From: Palaemon carinicauda
Taxonomy: Eukaryota > Arthropoda > Malacostraca > Decapoda > Palaemonidae
Assembly (NCBI RefSeq): GCF_036898095.1
Contig: NC_090739.1
Coordinates: 62,241,642-62,305,641 of the forward strand
Direction of reading: 5' to 3'
Length of the DNA: 64,000 nt
Shown: positions 21,601 to 32,195 of the stretch, one piece after another
How positions within the stretch are numbered: position 1 is the first letter of the stretch
Layout: each line of letters opens with the position of its first letter
Notes under the pieces: generated by a model
The model's input: the letters and a program-made list of their open reading frames with translations, nothing else
The model's database searches: none
What the model was told of the DNA's origin: nothing
Program-made: the position numbers and the translations under genes

Positions 21601-22669
21601 CTTCAGCTCTTGTATTATCTAACCAAAGAGGGAGAATTCTGTGAGGCTTATGGGGGAGAGGGACAAAAACATCTTTCTTCATAAACATCCTTGCTAAAAT
21701 TCTTCCAAAGCTACCGATCAACATTCGCACTGCCTGGATTACATTTCTATATGATTTGCTTTGGATATTTTTCACTTGCTCTTCTTTGGCTTGAGATAAT
21801 TCCATAGGGTTCTTGGTTTCCTTTTGAGGTATGTCACCACTGCTTTCTTTTTGATCTTCTACTTTGTGAGAGGTAGAATTTCTTGGTTCACAAAACAACG
21901 TCCTTTCATTATTCACGCCTTTTGTAGACAATAAATGACTAGCACGACTAGAAGAAATGTCATTCTGGGCACTGCCATTTGTGACTAAACTAGACAGCCA
22001 TTCAACAAATAATGCTAAGCCTCTATAATCCTTTAAAAATATATAAGCATATAAAATAGAATGCAAACGTCTACTTATATTTTTCTTACAACTGCCTTGT
22101 GCTATGTAAATATCTACATCAGTTTTCCATGCTTTAATAGCACTGTAATACAATCCATTTATGCATAAATTGTTCCCTTGCTTTACCTTGAGCTTTGGGA
22201 AACTAATATCACATTCAAGCTCTTGCAAGCTTCTTTGGACTAGATTCAGAACAGCCACACATTTTTGGTAAGTAGTTTTAACATATTTCTTTTGGATTCT
22301 GATATAAATCTTTTTGATACTACAATATAAACATTTCCAAATAGTTTTCAACCTATGGTTTATGACAGGAACATAAGAATCTTTTTCTGTACCAATGGCC
22401 AAAACTTTCACATTTGTGACAGTGCAACTTGCTGAGCCCTGAAAAACCCCATAAAAATCACACCTGGAATCCATTACAGGCTGGAAGTTATATAGACTGG
22501 CAAGCTGTTTTTCAACAGATGATACAGTCTGTGTTAAGACAAGCACTGTATCAACCATATATCTTTCGTTGCCATGCTTTTCACACTTCAAAATGGTATG
22601 AATGACTCTGTGACAGAGTGACAATGTAGTTTTTACCATATGCAAAGAACTGGGCCATACACACAGAAG
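21601..22669 (-). CDS. CPLANE1: CPLANE1-like exon 10 (1,069-bp large exon)
   Basis: Open for 356 codons plus one base, acceptor TTTTTTCAG and donor GAAG|GTAAGT. It is a helical, leucine-rich product with many basic residues, an acidic low-complexity linker ('VEDQKESSGDIPQKETKN' and following), then 'VIQAVRMLIGSFGRILARMF' and 'PHKPHRILPLWLDNTRAEG'. The linker is probably disordered. The exon ends in phase 1 and the next exon supplies the remaining two bases of an Asp codon. DIRS element A fills most of the following intron. Confidence 0.72.
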
Positions 22670-23883
22670 CTGAAAAAAGAAATAATTACAGTATTTCAAT
22701 TTCACAAATACAAACTTATTTCTAATAACACTTATGGCTAAAAATATACACAGTTAGTTGAATGCCCAGTTACTTCAACAGAAAAGAAAGATTTATCATC
22801 CCATTCTTATGAATCATTCCAGACTATCATCATCAATACTATTATCATTATCATTATTATTATAAATTTAATTTTTATTGTTGTTCCCGCAGTTTGATTT
22901 AGACTTGAGTTTGCTCAACAAACGTGCACAATCTCCAAACAAAAATTCTTTGTCTAAAAGATACACAAAATAATGTAAATGCTATGTAATATTGTACAAG
23001 TGTTTTTCCTATAATATTCTGCTTAAGAAAATGTCCTGACAAAAAGTCACCATACAAGTTTAATCTAAAGATTTATAAGCCAAACATCATTAACAATTAA
23101 TAATACATTAATGTTCCTACACCTTCCAAGAGCAAAATTAAAAAATAAAGGAAATTTTGTCAGAATCTTCATCACTCTTAATTTATCCAATCACTGCATC
23201 CTTAAAAACAACTGCATTGTAGGAAAACTTACATATATTAATAATAAACCCTTCAGCCCACACTATAAGTTTAGTATTGTAACTAAGTAGTTTACTTAAA
23301 TTGTCTGATTAAATATAAGAGCTGTCAAATAACTGTCTATTCAGAATGTAAGCCAAACAACAAATGGACACTAGACATCTAGTGATGTTTCTCTTAATGG
23401 TGGGAGAACTTTCAACCAAGGAAAGAATAACTTTTTTGACGTATCCTCACCAGTAATCACACCTTTTCAAGAATTGAATGTAAACTATAAGACCAATAAA
23501 ACAGCAAAAAGGTGAATATTAATGTAAAAACCAATAGCCTCCAGGTGATAAAGCCCATTCAAATTAGAAACAATTACAATAGCTATTGGTAAAGGAAGGA
23601 GACGTGGAATTTCATTTGTCCACTTGTATGGTGATGATGCTTTTCTTGGAAGACAGGAAATTTTAAAAAATACTGATAAAGAAATGAAAGAATGCTTTAA
23701 CCAGAATGTAAAAATTAAAATAGTATTTCTGATTTTAATAAAGTGGATAAGCTGATAATATATTGTATTACCATTCAAAGTCAATAAAAAGGGTAACAAC
23801 TTTTTTCCTATATCAAGGATAATAAATTTAGCAGTACAAAACTATAAACTCTAAAAGATTGCATCAACAAGTATTCCACTTAC
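22670..23883. other. AT-rich intron 9-10
   Basis: No coding exon or recognised element was seen. It contains a short imperfect ATT/ATC trinucleotide run at 22830-22865. Confidence 0.4.
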
Positions 23884-24099
23884 AGAAACAAACCTATGGA
23901 AAATATTCAGCATATGCACAATCTGAGCTTGATGGACATGTCGATCATCGTCCATTGTAGTTTGCAGCATAGTGCTAATGAAGTTGACTAGGATTTTTGA
24001 AACTCTCTTGATTCTCATCATCCACTCTTGTGTATGAGGTTTGTCATGTGTTAGGATAAAAGTCCAAGCTCCCATGAGATGCTTTATTATGTCTTCAAT
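23884..24099 (-). CDS. CPLANE1: CPLANE1-like exon 9 (helical)
   Basis: 216 bp, 72 codons, phase 0 in and out, acceptor ATTCCACAG and donor GTAAGTGG. It encodes 'IEDIIKHLMGAWTFILTHDK' and then 'MMRIKRVSKILVNFISTML', long amphipathic helices typical of the repeat-like helical region after the CPLANE1 propeller. The vertebrate protein has a comparable 'LLAAWTIGIS' stretch in this area as I remember it. Confidence 0.68.
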
Positions 24100-25235
24100 C
24101 TGTGGAATTAAAATAATAAACATGGGAAATAGATGTGGGAGATTCTTGACAAATCAGTCTAAAAGCTTTTACTAAAGTTTTTGAAAACTACCATACTAGT
24201 ATATGCTGACATCAATGTTAAAATCTGATTTGCTTTTACTATTCATTGGTTGTCAGATTTTCAAGCCCCCAATTCTAGGACACGATACAAATAAAAGAAA
24301 ACTTACTTTTGGGTATCATTATAGGCTCAAATATAAAGTTACAATTTTTCAGATGAAGGCTAAAGGAATTAGCCCCATTCATACAATAAGTAACTCTTCA
24401 TTTAATAACTTTACAGAGATAATTCAATAATGAGATGACTTCTTGCTACCAAAGTTCTTGCACATTTTACAAAATAAGTTAGGGTAATAAATACCCAATC
24501 TATTTATTTTTCATTAATAAAAAGTACTGTAATACTTGTATTTATTTACCTTCCATCAACTGCAATATGGTGCTTAAAAAATTGGCCATGCATTTATTCA
24601 TAGCCTGATACTATATAACAAGTTATTATACAAATCACAGAAGCTTGATACTGTATTAACATTGCAGATTAGAATTAAGTAATAAAACCTACAATGCAAA
24701 ATGCAAAGTATAAAATGCAAGGGTTCTCATCTGCCCTAACTTCATCCAGGGCAACCTAAAATTCTCTGCCTTTCTCTGGAATCCCTTGTTTTCATAAAAA
24801 CGTCCGTCTCAATAAAATGACACATCCACAATTACATCTAAACGACTAGAGGACATTAACAAAGACATAAAAGGACCAAGAAAAAGTTTGAAATATACAT
24901 GCCAGAATGGAGACAAGCCCAAGAGAGATGAAAAGAGGTGGTAAGAATAAAAGCTGTTAAATGTAAGAGCCACTTTTTGGCAGTTCCCTTTTGACTTACC
25001 ACTGAGTGCTCTTCACAAACTAATACTGTAGTTGAATTAGATCAGACTAATATTCTATAACATGAAACTAAATATTTAGCTACAATTTAACATTTAAATC
25101 AAAACTGGTGATGACTTATATTGCAATAAAAATCACTGGTCCTGGGAAATTGGCATTGCTACTCTTAAAAAAAAAATTGTATGCTTTTAAGAGTTGAATC
25201 CAACATAACAGAATACATTAAATGACTATACATAC
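24100..25235. other. AT-rich intron 8-9
   Basis: I see no exon, RNA gene or clear repeat in this stretch. Confidence 0.4.
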
Positions 25236-25313
25236 CAACCATTCCTCTTCATCAGGGAGAACTTTGACTCTGTTTTGGCTTTCTTTCATTTCCTCTTTAC
25301 CCCACAAATTCAT
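25236..25313 (-). CDS. CPLANE1: CPLANE1-like exon 8 (26-codon micro-exon)
   Basis: 78 bp, phase 0 at both ends. The acceptor is TTTTATTTCAG and the donor is TTG|GTATGT. It encodes 'MNLWGKEEMKESQNRVKV' followed by an acidic 'LPDEEEWL'. It is short, so on its own it would be weak evidence. It is supported by good splice signals and by fitting the frame on both sides. Confidence 0.6.
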
Positions 25314-26034
25314 CTGAAATAAAAACACTACCTAAATATAGAATATAATTAATTGATGACTAACATGTGCTTGACAATATTCTAAAACACTGTACGTACA
25401 GTATTAAGAAAAATATTTAAAACTTACAAGTACGGTATTTTAGTTTTCCCAGATGAATCACATTATTTTCCATTAACCTTATGCAGGCCAAATTCAGTCA
25501 AATCATCTCAAGTAAAGAATGAATAATCCTGTTAAGCATGCTCTTCATGGTGTCAAAACAATTTAGTCTCTCAATAGGCCTGAATGGTTTATAATACACC
25601 ATTACATGGATGACTTAGACAAGCAAGTTTAAGCAAAATATAAGACTGGTTATTGACTTGGGTTATCCAGTCACTCTTAGTGGAGTCACCTTTTTCATCA
25701 GCAAGATATATCAGGTGGTCTAAAGAGTGGGACTACTGAAATTTATGTCAAGACATTTAGATTCATCACATGGCAACAATTCCACCTTTTCTTTAGTAGG
25801 AGGAGTAAGTCTATCAGCAAATAACTAAATACTTTTCCACATCACACTGGAGTTGCACTCTAGAAAAGGAGGATTAAATGCAATAAACTTTGGTTAAGTG
25901 GTGACTTGATGACTGCTACAGTAAAAAGCAACATTATTCTGCTCTATTCTGGACACCACAATTCAGTGAGTGGGGAACAGGGTTGGCATGTATATGAACA
26001 TTAGGTCAGTATTGAAATAACAAATGTTATGACG

Positions 26035-26620
26035 TAAATAGAGTAGATAGGGTTAGGAACGAAGTGGTGAGAGTGAGAACGGGTGTAAGAAATGAGTTAG
26101 CAGCTAGAGTGGATATGAATGTGTTGAGGTGGTTTGGCCATGTTGAGAGAATGGAAAATGGCTGTCTGCTAAAGAAGGTGATGAATGCAAGAGTTAATGG
26201 GAGAAGTACAAGAGGAAGGCCAAGGTTTGGGTGGATGGATGGAGTGAAGGAAGCTCTGGGTGATAGGAGGATAGATGTGAGAGAGGCAAGAGAGCGTGCT
26301 AGAAATAGGAATGAATGGCGAGCGATTGTGACGCAGTTCCGGTAGGCCCTGCTGCTGCCTCCGATGCCTTAGATGACCGCGGAGGTAGCAGCAGTAGGGG
26401 ATTCGGCATTATGAAGCTTCATCTGTGGTGGATAACGGGGGAGGGTGGGCTGTGGCACCCTAGCAGTACCAGCTGAACTCAGTTGAGTCCCTTGTTAGGC
26501 TGGGAGGAACGTAGAGAGTAGAGGTCCCCTTTTTATTTTTGTTTCATTTGTTGATGTCGGCTACCCCCCAAAATTGGGGGAAGTGCCTTGGTATATGTAT
26601 GTACAGTATGTATGATGACG
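26035..26620 (+). mobile_element. LINE 3' fragment (same family as 490-1458)
   Basis: The plus strand encodes 'VRNELAARVDMNVLRWFGHV', 'ERMENGCLLKKVMNARV' and 'RRIDVREARERARNRNEW', ending at 26345. A 3' UTR follows that matches the reverse complement of 490-750, including 'GATGTCGGCTACCCCCCAAA'. It ends in a short TATG-type tail near 26600-26620. It is severely 5' truncated and antisense to the host gene. Confidence 0.82.
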
Positions 26621-26849
26621 TAAATTCTCTTTATTTCTATAAACCCCCTCTGATGTTCACATTACTGACTCCCGCACTCTGATGGAGCTGGATTGCCAGT
26701 GAAGAGATGATATGGGGCATTCATAGTTTTTAAAACACAAATGATTAAAATTCTAAACTCACCTCTGGTCTAGATTATTAGCAAGAAACTCTCTCAAAAC
26801 AATTTTTGAAATAAGAGTCTTCAGATTATTACTAAAACTAATTAAAACC

Positions 26850-28300
26850 CACAAAGGAGAAACCTATTTTTGGGAAAGTTCTGTGTGGTCTCCAAGGACT
26901 TTCCTGTGAAAGGCTAATACAGGAACCTCATATGACATAAATACCAAAAAAATATTGTCTCCCCACCTCTATAGACAGCGTACCAATGTGCAAAGTACGG
27001 AATCAAGTATGTATAAGAGACACCTTCAAGTTCAAGTGCTCTTGAACTCGAACAAAGCACCTCTAATGCTGAAAACCATCTGCTATGAACAACATCAATA
27101 TTGCATCATCATCACATAGCTGAGAGAACCAACGCTACAACTGGGGACCAGTACATGCGCATAAACTTGTGCCCACCCACCATCTATTGTTTTTATGTAA
27201 GAATCTATTGTTCCAAAACCCTTTTTCTGGTTAATGTGCTGTTTGGTCTCCATGGACTTATATCAAAGCATTAATTGAGTAGACTCAAGCACCATCAAGG
27301 ATAATTGTCTACCACCAAGGAATAACATACAACTCCACTTGTTTGTATAACTAAGAAGAAAAATTAACAAGTCCAACTTTCACCTTATAAGGTATGACTC
27401 TAGGGAACACTGGATGCCTATCGTCATGCTTCCGCTGAAGGACCCGACTGAAAAGGTCCTTTTCTCACCAGGGTTGTGGTGGCCAATGTAGTAACGTCCC
27501 TGACTTGTGAACATTAGACTAGGGTTAGTCTCGCTCAAACTCGTTAGTTTCTTTGGTCGCTGCAACCTCACCTTCCTTGTGGGCTAATGATGAGGGGTTT
27601 GGGGGAGCCTATAGGTCTATCTGCTGAGTCATCAGCAGCCATTACCTGGCCCTCCTAGGTCCTAGCTTGGGTGGAGAGGGGGCTTGGGCACTGATCATAT
27701 ATGGGTCAGTCTAGGGCATTGTCCTGCTTGATAGGGCAATGTCACTGTTCCTTGCCTCTGCCATTCATGAGTGGCCTTTAAACCTTTAAACATCCTGTAG
27801 GGATCACGAACAAGCTAGGTACTGTTTAATTAACACCCTATGCCCAGACCAACTTGTAAAGCTCTGGATGTCCTGAAATTACAATTAGCCAAAAAAATAA
27901 AAAAATAAAACTATTGAAGCAGCATTTTTCCTCACATCGTGGGTCTTAAGGCAGGAGACAGGATCAACTTTTTTGATAGAGGTCATTAGAATACAGACAG
28001 CACTTGTTGTGAGGGACTTATTGGTTAGGGTATTTTGAAACAGGCTTTCTTCACAGGATGTGGACCTATGTCAATATAGTTGTTAAGGTACACACCATAC
28101 AGTTTACTATTTCCTTAATTCATGGCCAAAATGTAGAGAATCTCGTCTCTATAGAGGCTTTTTGTTTTTGGCTTAAAATAGGAGGCCTGGGGTCAGGATT
28201 AGAAGATGACCTAGGATATGGTAATGAATTCTTGGTCCCTCCGAAAGGAAGCCAGTTCACCAGCTCACGCTCCTCAGGCTTCAGCTATTAAAATTATGGC
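26850..28300 (-). mobile_element. Remnant of another YR retrotransposon
   Basis: The minus strand at about 27915-28050 reads 'TNKSLTTSAVCILMTSIKKV' and then 'CLKTHDVRKNAASIV', where THDVR is the His-x-x-Arg box of a tyrosine recombinase. Two related phrases, 'TGTGTGGTCTCCAAGGACTT' (about 26881) and 'CTGTTTGGTCTCCATGGACT' (about 27240), may be terminal-repeat pieces. It is degraded and interrupted by a SINE-like repeat. The exact limits are uncertain. Confidence 0.45.
27474..27797 (+). mobile_element. tRNA-like SINE
   Basis: It begins 'GTGGCCAATGTAGTAACGTC', resembling a pol III box A. A degenerate box B ('GGGTTAGTCTC') lies about 50 bp on. It is followed by a body with 'CTATCTGCTGAGTCATCAGC', 'GGGCATTGTCCTGC' and 'CTTGCCTCTGCCATTCATGA'. 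I recall near-identical copies as an abundant shrimp SINE. It lies within the older YR remnant. Confidence 0.6.
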
Positions 28301-28558
28301 TCTTATGAAAAATGTTATTTTTATTAATAAAATAAATTTTTGAATATACTTACCCGGTGATCATATAAGCTGTCAGCTCTGCTGCCCGACAGAAAAACCT
28401 AAGGACAAAATACGCCAGCGATCGCTATACAGGTGGGGGTGTACATCAACAGCGCCATCTGTCGAGCAGGTACTCAAGTACTCCATGTCAACACAGAACC
28501 AATTTTCTCCTCGGCCCACTGGGTCTCTATTGGGGAGGAAGGGAGGGTCCTTTAATAT

Positions 28559-28649
28559 ATGATCACCGGGTAAGTATATTCAAAAATTTATTTTATTAAT
28601 AAAAATAACATTTTTCAATATTAAACTTAGCCGGTGATCATATAAGCTG
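28559..28649. repeat. Element B internal complementary region
   Basis: It contains GATCACCGGGTAAGTATATT, then AATAACATTTTTCAATATT, then AACTTAGCCGGTGATC. The two halves are complementary to the two outer ends, including the GGCTAAG variant of the right end. Confidence 0.88.
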
Positions 28650-29055
28650 ATTCACACCCAGGGGGGTCGGTAGAGACCAGCATTACATGTTGACATTATT
28701 AAGAGCTAAGTATTTTGTATTTCATTTTAGCAGTTATTCAAAATAACAAACATAAAATAAATAAGTACCTGGTAAGGAAGTCGACTTGAACAATTACTCT
28801 GCCTTTTTAAGTACGTCTTCCTTACTGAGCCTCGCGATCCTCATAGGATGCTGAGCGACTCCTAGGAGTTGAAGTATGAAGGGTTGCAACCCATACTAAA
28901 GGACCTCATCAAAACCTCTAATCTAGGCGCTTCTCAAGAAAAGAATTTGACCACCCGCCAAATCAACCAGGATGCGAAAGGCTTCTTAGCCTTCCAGACA
29001 ACCCAAAAACAACAATAAAAAACATTTCAAGAGAAAGATTAAAAAGGTTATGGAA

Positions 29056-30135
29056 TTAGGGGAATGTAGTGGTTGAGCCCTCACCCACTACTGCACTCGC
29101 TGCTACGAATGGTCCCAGGGTGTAGCAGTTCTCGTAAAGAGACTGGACATCTTTAAGATAAAAAGACGCGAACACTGACTTGCTTCTCCAATAGGTTGCG
29201 TCCATTATACTCTGCAGAGATCTGTTTTGTTTGAAGGCCACTGAAGTTGCGACAGCTCTAACTTCATGTGTCCTTACCTTCAGCAAAGCATGGTCTTCCT
29301 CATTCAGATGGGAATGAGCTTCTCGTATCAACAGTCTAATATAATAGGAAACTGCATTCTTCGACATGGGTAAAGAAGGTTTCTTAATAGCACACCATAA
29401 GGCTTCTGACTGTCCTCGTAAAGGCTTAGTTCGTTTTAAATAGAACTTGAGAGCTCTAACAGGGCACAAGACTCTTTCTAGTTCATTTCCAACCAAATTA
29501 GAAAGGCTTGGAATATCGAACGATTTCGGCCAAGGACGAGAAGGTAGTTCATTTTTGGCTAGAAAACCAAGCTGCAAAGAACATGTAGCCGTTTCAGATG
29601 AAAATCCGATGTTCCTGCTGAAGGCATGTATCTCACTGACTCTTTTAGCTGTAGCTAAGCAGACGAGGAAAAGAGTCTTCAAAGTGAGATCTTTAAAAGA
29701 GGCTGATTGTAGTGGCTCGAACCTTTCTGACATAAGGAATCTTAGTACCACGTCTAAATTCCAACCTGGTGTGGCCAAACGACGCTCCTTCGAGGTCTCA
29801 AAAGACTTAAGGAGGTCCTGTAGATCTTTGTTGTTGGAAAGATCTAAGCCTCTGTGACGGAAGACTGCTGCCAACATGCTTCTGTAACCCTTGATCGTGG
29901 GAGCTGAAAGAGATCTTTCCTTCCTTAGGTATAAAAGGAAGTCAGCTATCTGAGTTACAGAGATACTGGTTGAGGATACTGATACCGACTTGCACCAGCT
30001 TCGGAAGACTTCCCACTTCGACTAGTAGACTTTAAGAGTGGATGTCCTCCTTGCTCTAGCAATCGCTCTGGCTGCCTCCTTCGAAAAGCCTCTAGCTCTC
30101 GAGAGTCTTTCGATAGTCTGAAGGCAGTCAGACGA
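29056..30135 (-). pseudogene. Element B tyrosine recombinase (one premature stop)
   Basis: The catalytic part 29056-29877 is open: 'LATAKRVSEIHAFS', 'RTHEVRAVATSVAF' and 'FASFYLKDV' give the Arg, His-x-x-Arg and Tyr. A TAG near 30022 replaces the Gln codon in 'VYQSKWEVF' found in A, C and E. Upstream, the same frame stays open from 30022 back to the Gag TGA at 32014. Confidence 0.88.
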
Positions 30136-32195
30136 AGAGCGTGGAGGCTTGGGTGTACCTTCTTTACGTGCGGCTGACGCAGAAGGTCCACTCTTAGAGG
30201 AAGTGTTCTGGGAACGTCCACTAGCCATTGCAGTACCTCGGTGAACCATTCTCTCGCGGGCCAGAGGGGAGCAACCAACGTCAACCTTGTCCCTTCGTGA
30301 GAGGCGAACTTCTGCAGTACTCTGTTGACAATCTTGAACGGGGGGAATGCATAAAGGTCTAGATGGGACCAATCCAGAAGAAAGGCATCTATATGAACTG
30401 CTGCTGGGTCCGGGATCGGCGAGCAATAACTTGGGAGCCTCTTGGTCATCGAGGTTGCAAATAGATCTATGGTAGGTTGGCCCCACAAGGCCCATAGTCT
30501 CTTGCATACATTCATGTGAAGGGTCCATTCTGTTGGGATGATTTGACCCTTCCGGCTGAGGCGGTCTGCCATGACATTCATGTTGCCTTGAATGAACCTC
30601 GTTACTAGAGACAGGTTTAGATCTCTTGACCAGGTGAGGAGGTCCCTTGCGATCTAGTATAACGTCATCGAATGAGTCCCTCCTTGCTTGGAGATGTACG
30701 CCAAGGCTGTGGTGTTGTCGGAGTTCACCTCCACCACCTTGCCTAGAAGGAGGGACTTGAAGCTTCTCAAGGCCAGATGAACTGCCAGTAGCTCTTTGCA
30801 GTTGATATGTAACGTTCTTTGATCCGCGTTCCACGTGCCCGAGCATTCCCGACCGTCTAATGTCGCACCCCAGCCCGTGTCCGATGTGTCCGAGAAGAGA
30901 ACGTGGTTGGGGGTCTGAACAGCCAGTGGCAGACCCTCTCTGAGGTGAATGTTGTCCCTCCACCAAGTCAGTGAAGACTTCATCTTCTCGGAAATAGGGA
31001 TCGAGACCGCTTCTAGCGTCTTGTCCTTTCTCCAGTGAACAGCTAGATGAAATTGAAGGGGTCGGAGGTGCAGTCTCCCTAACGCAATGAACTGGTCCAG
31101 TGATGAAAGCGTCCCTATCAGACTCATCCACTGTCTGACTGAACATCGGTCCTTCTTTAGCATGTTCTGGATGCATTCTTGGGCTTGACTGATTCTGGGG
31201 GCCGACGGAAAAGCCCGAAAAGCTTGACTCTGAATCTCCATTCCTAGGTACACTATAGTTTGGGATGGGACGAGTTGGGACTTTTCCAAATTGACCAGGA
31301 GACCCAATTCCTTGGCCAGATCCAGAGTCCATTTTAGATTCTCCAGACAGCGACGACTTGACGAAGCTCTTAGAAGCCAGTCGTCCAAATAGAGGGAGGC
31401 TCTGATGTCTGCTAAATGCAGGAATTTGGCAATATTCCTCATCAGTTTCGTAAAAACAAGAGGCGCCGTGCTTAGGCCAAAGCACAGGGCTTGAAATTGG
31501 TAAACAACCTTCCCGTAAACGAACCTTAGAAAAGGTTGGGAATCTGGGTGGATGGGGACGTGAAAGTAGGCGTCCTTGAGGTCTAAAGAGACCATCCAGT
31601 CTTCCTTCCTGACCGATGCTAGAACCGACTTTGTCGTCTCCATGGTGAACGTCTGCTTTGTGACAAAGACATTCAGAGCACTGACGTCTAGCACCGGTCT
31701 CCACCCTCCTGTCTTCTTCACGACTAAGAAGAGACGGTTGTAGAAGCCCGGGGATTGATGGTCCCGGACTTTGACTACCGCTCCCTTTTGAAGTAAGAGA
31801 GACACCTCTTGCTGCAAAGCTAGTCTCTTGTCCTCCTCTCTGTACCTGGGAGAGAGGTCGATGGGAGTTGTTGCTAGAGGGGGCTTGCGCAAGAATGGAA
31901 TCTTGAACCCCTCTCTGAGTAACTTCACAGATTGTGCGTCTGCGCCCCTGTTCTCCCAGGCCTGCCAGTAGTTCTTGAGCCTGGCTCCCACTGCTGTCTG
32001 AAGACGGTGGCAGTCAGACTCTGCCTCTAAAGGACTTGGAACCTTTCTTCTTGCTCCCACGTTTACCTTCGGTACGAGCACCTCCTCTGCTGGAGGCTCT
32101 GCCACGAAAGGGCGGAATGAACCTTGACGCTGGAGTATCCATCCTGGGTCTAGACACGGAGGGCAAAGGGGTGGCTTTGCGTGCGGATGACGCAA
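29955..32195 (-). pseudogene. Element B RT-RNase H-Dam-like protein (one premature stop)
   Basis: All RT motifs are present ('MVSLDLKDAYFHVPIH', 'FGLSTAPLVF', 'YLDDWLLRAS'), with RNase H 'SDTSDTGWGATL' and 'EVNSDNTTALAYISKQGG'. A TAG at 30654-30656 replaces Glu in the 'LYEIARDLL' stretch. The Dam-like tail resumes at 30581. The first codon listed is a TTG: there is no ATG between the last upstream stop in this frame and the RT domain. Confidence 0.88.

Noticed and set aside
27474..27797. A functional tRNA gene
   Set aside because: Only degenerate A and B boxes are present and no cloverleaf can be folded; the long non-tRNA body indicates a SINE.
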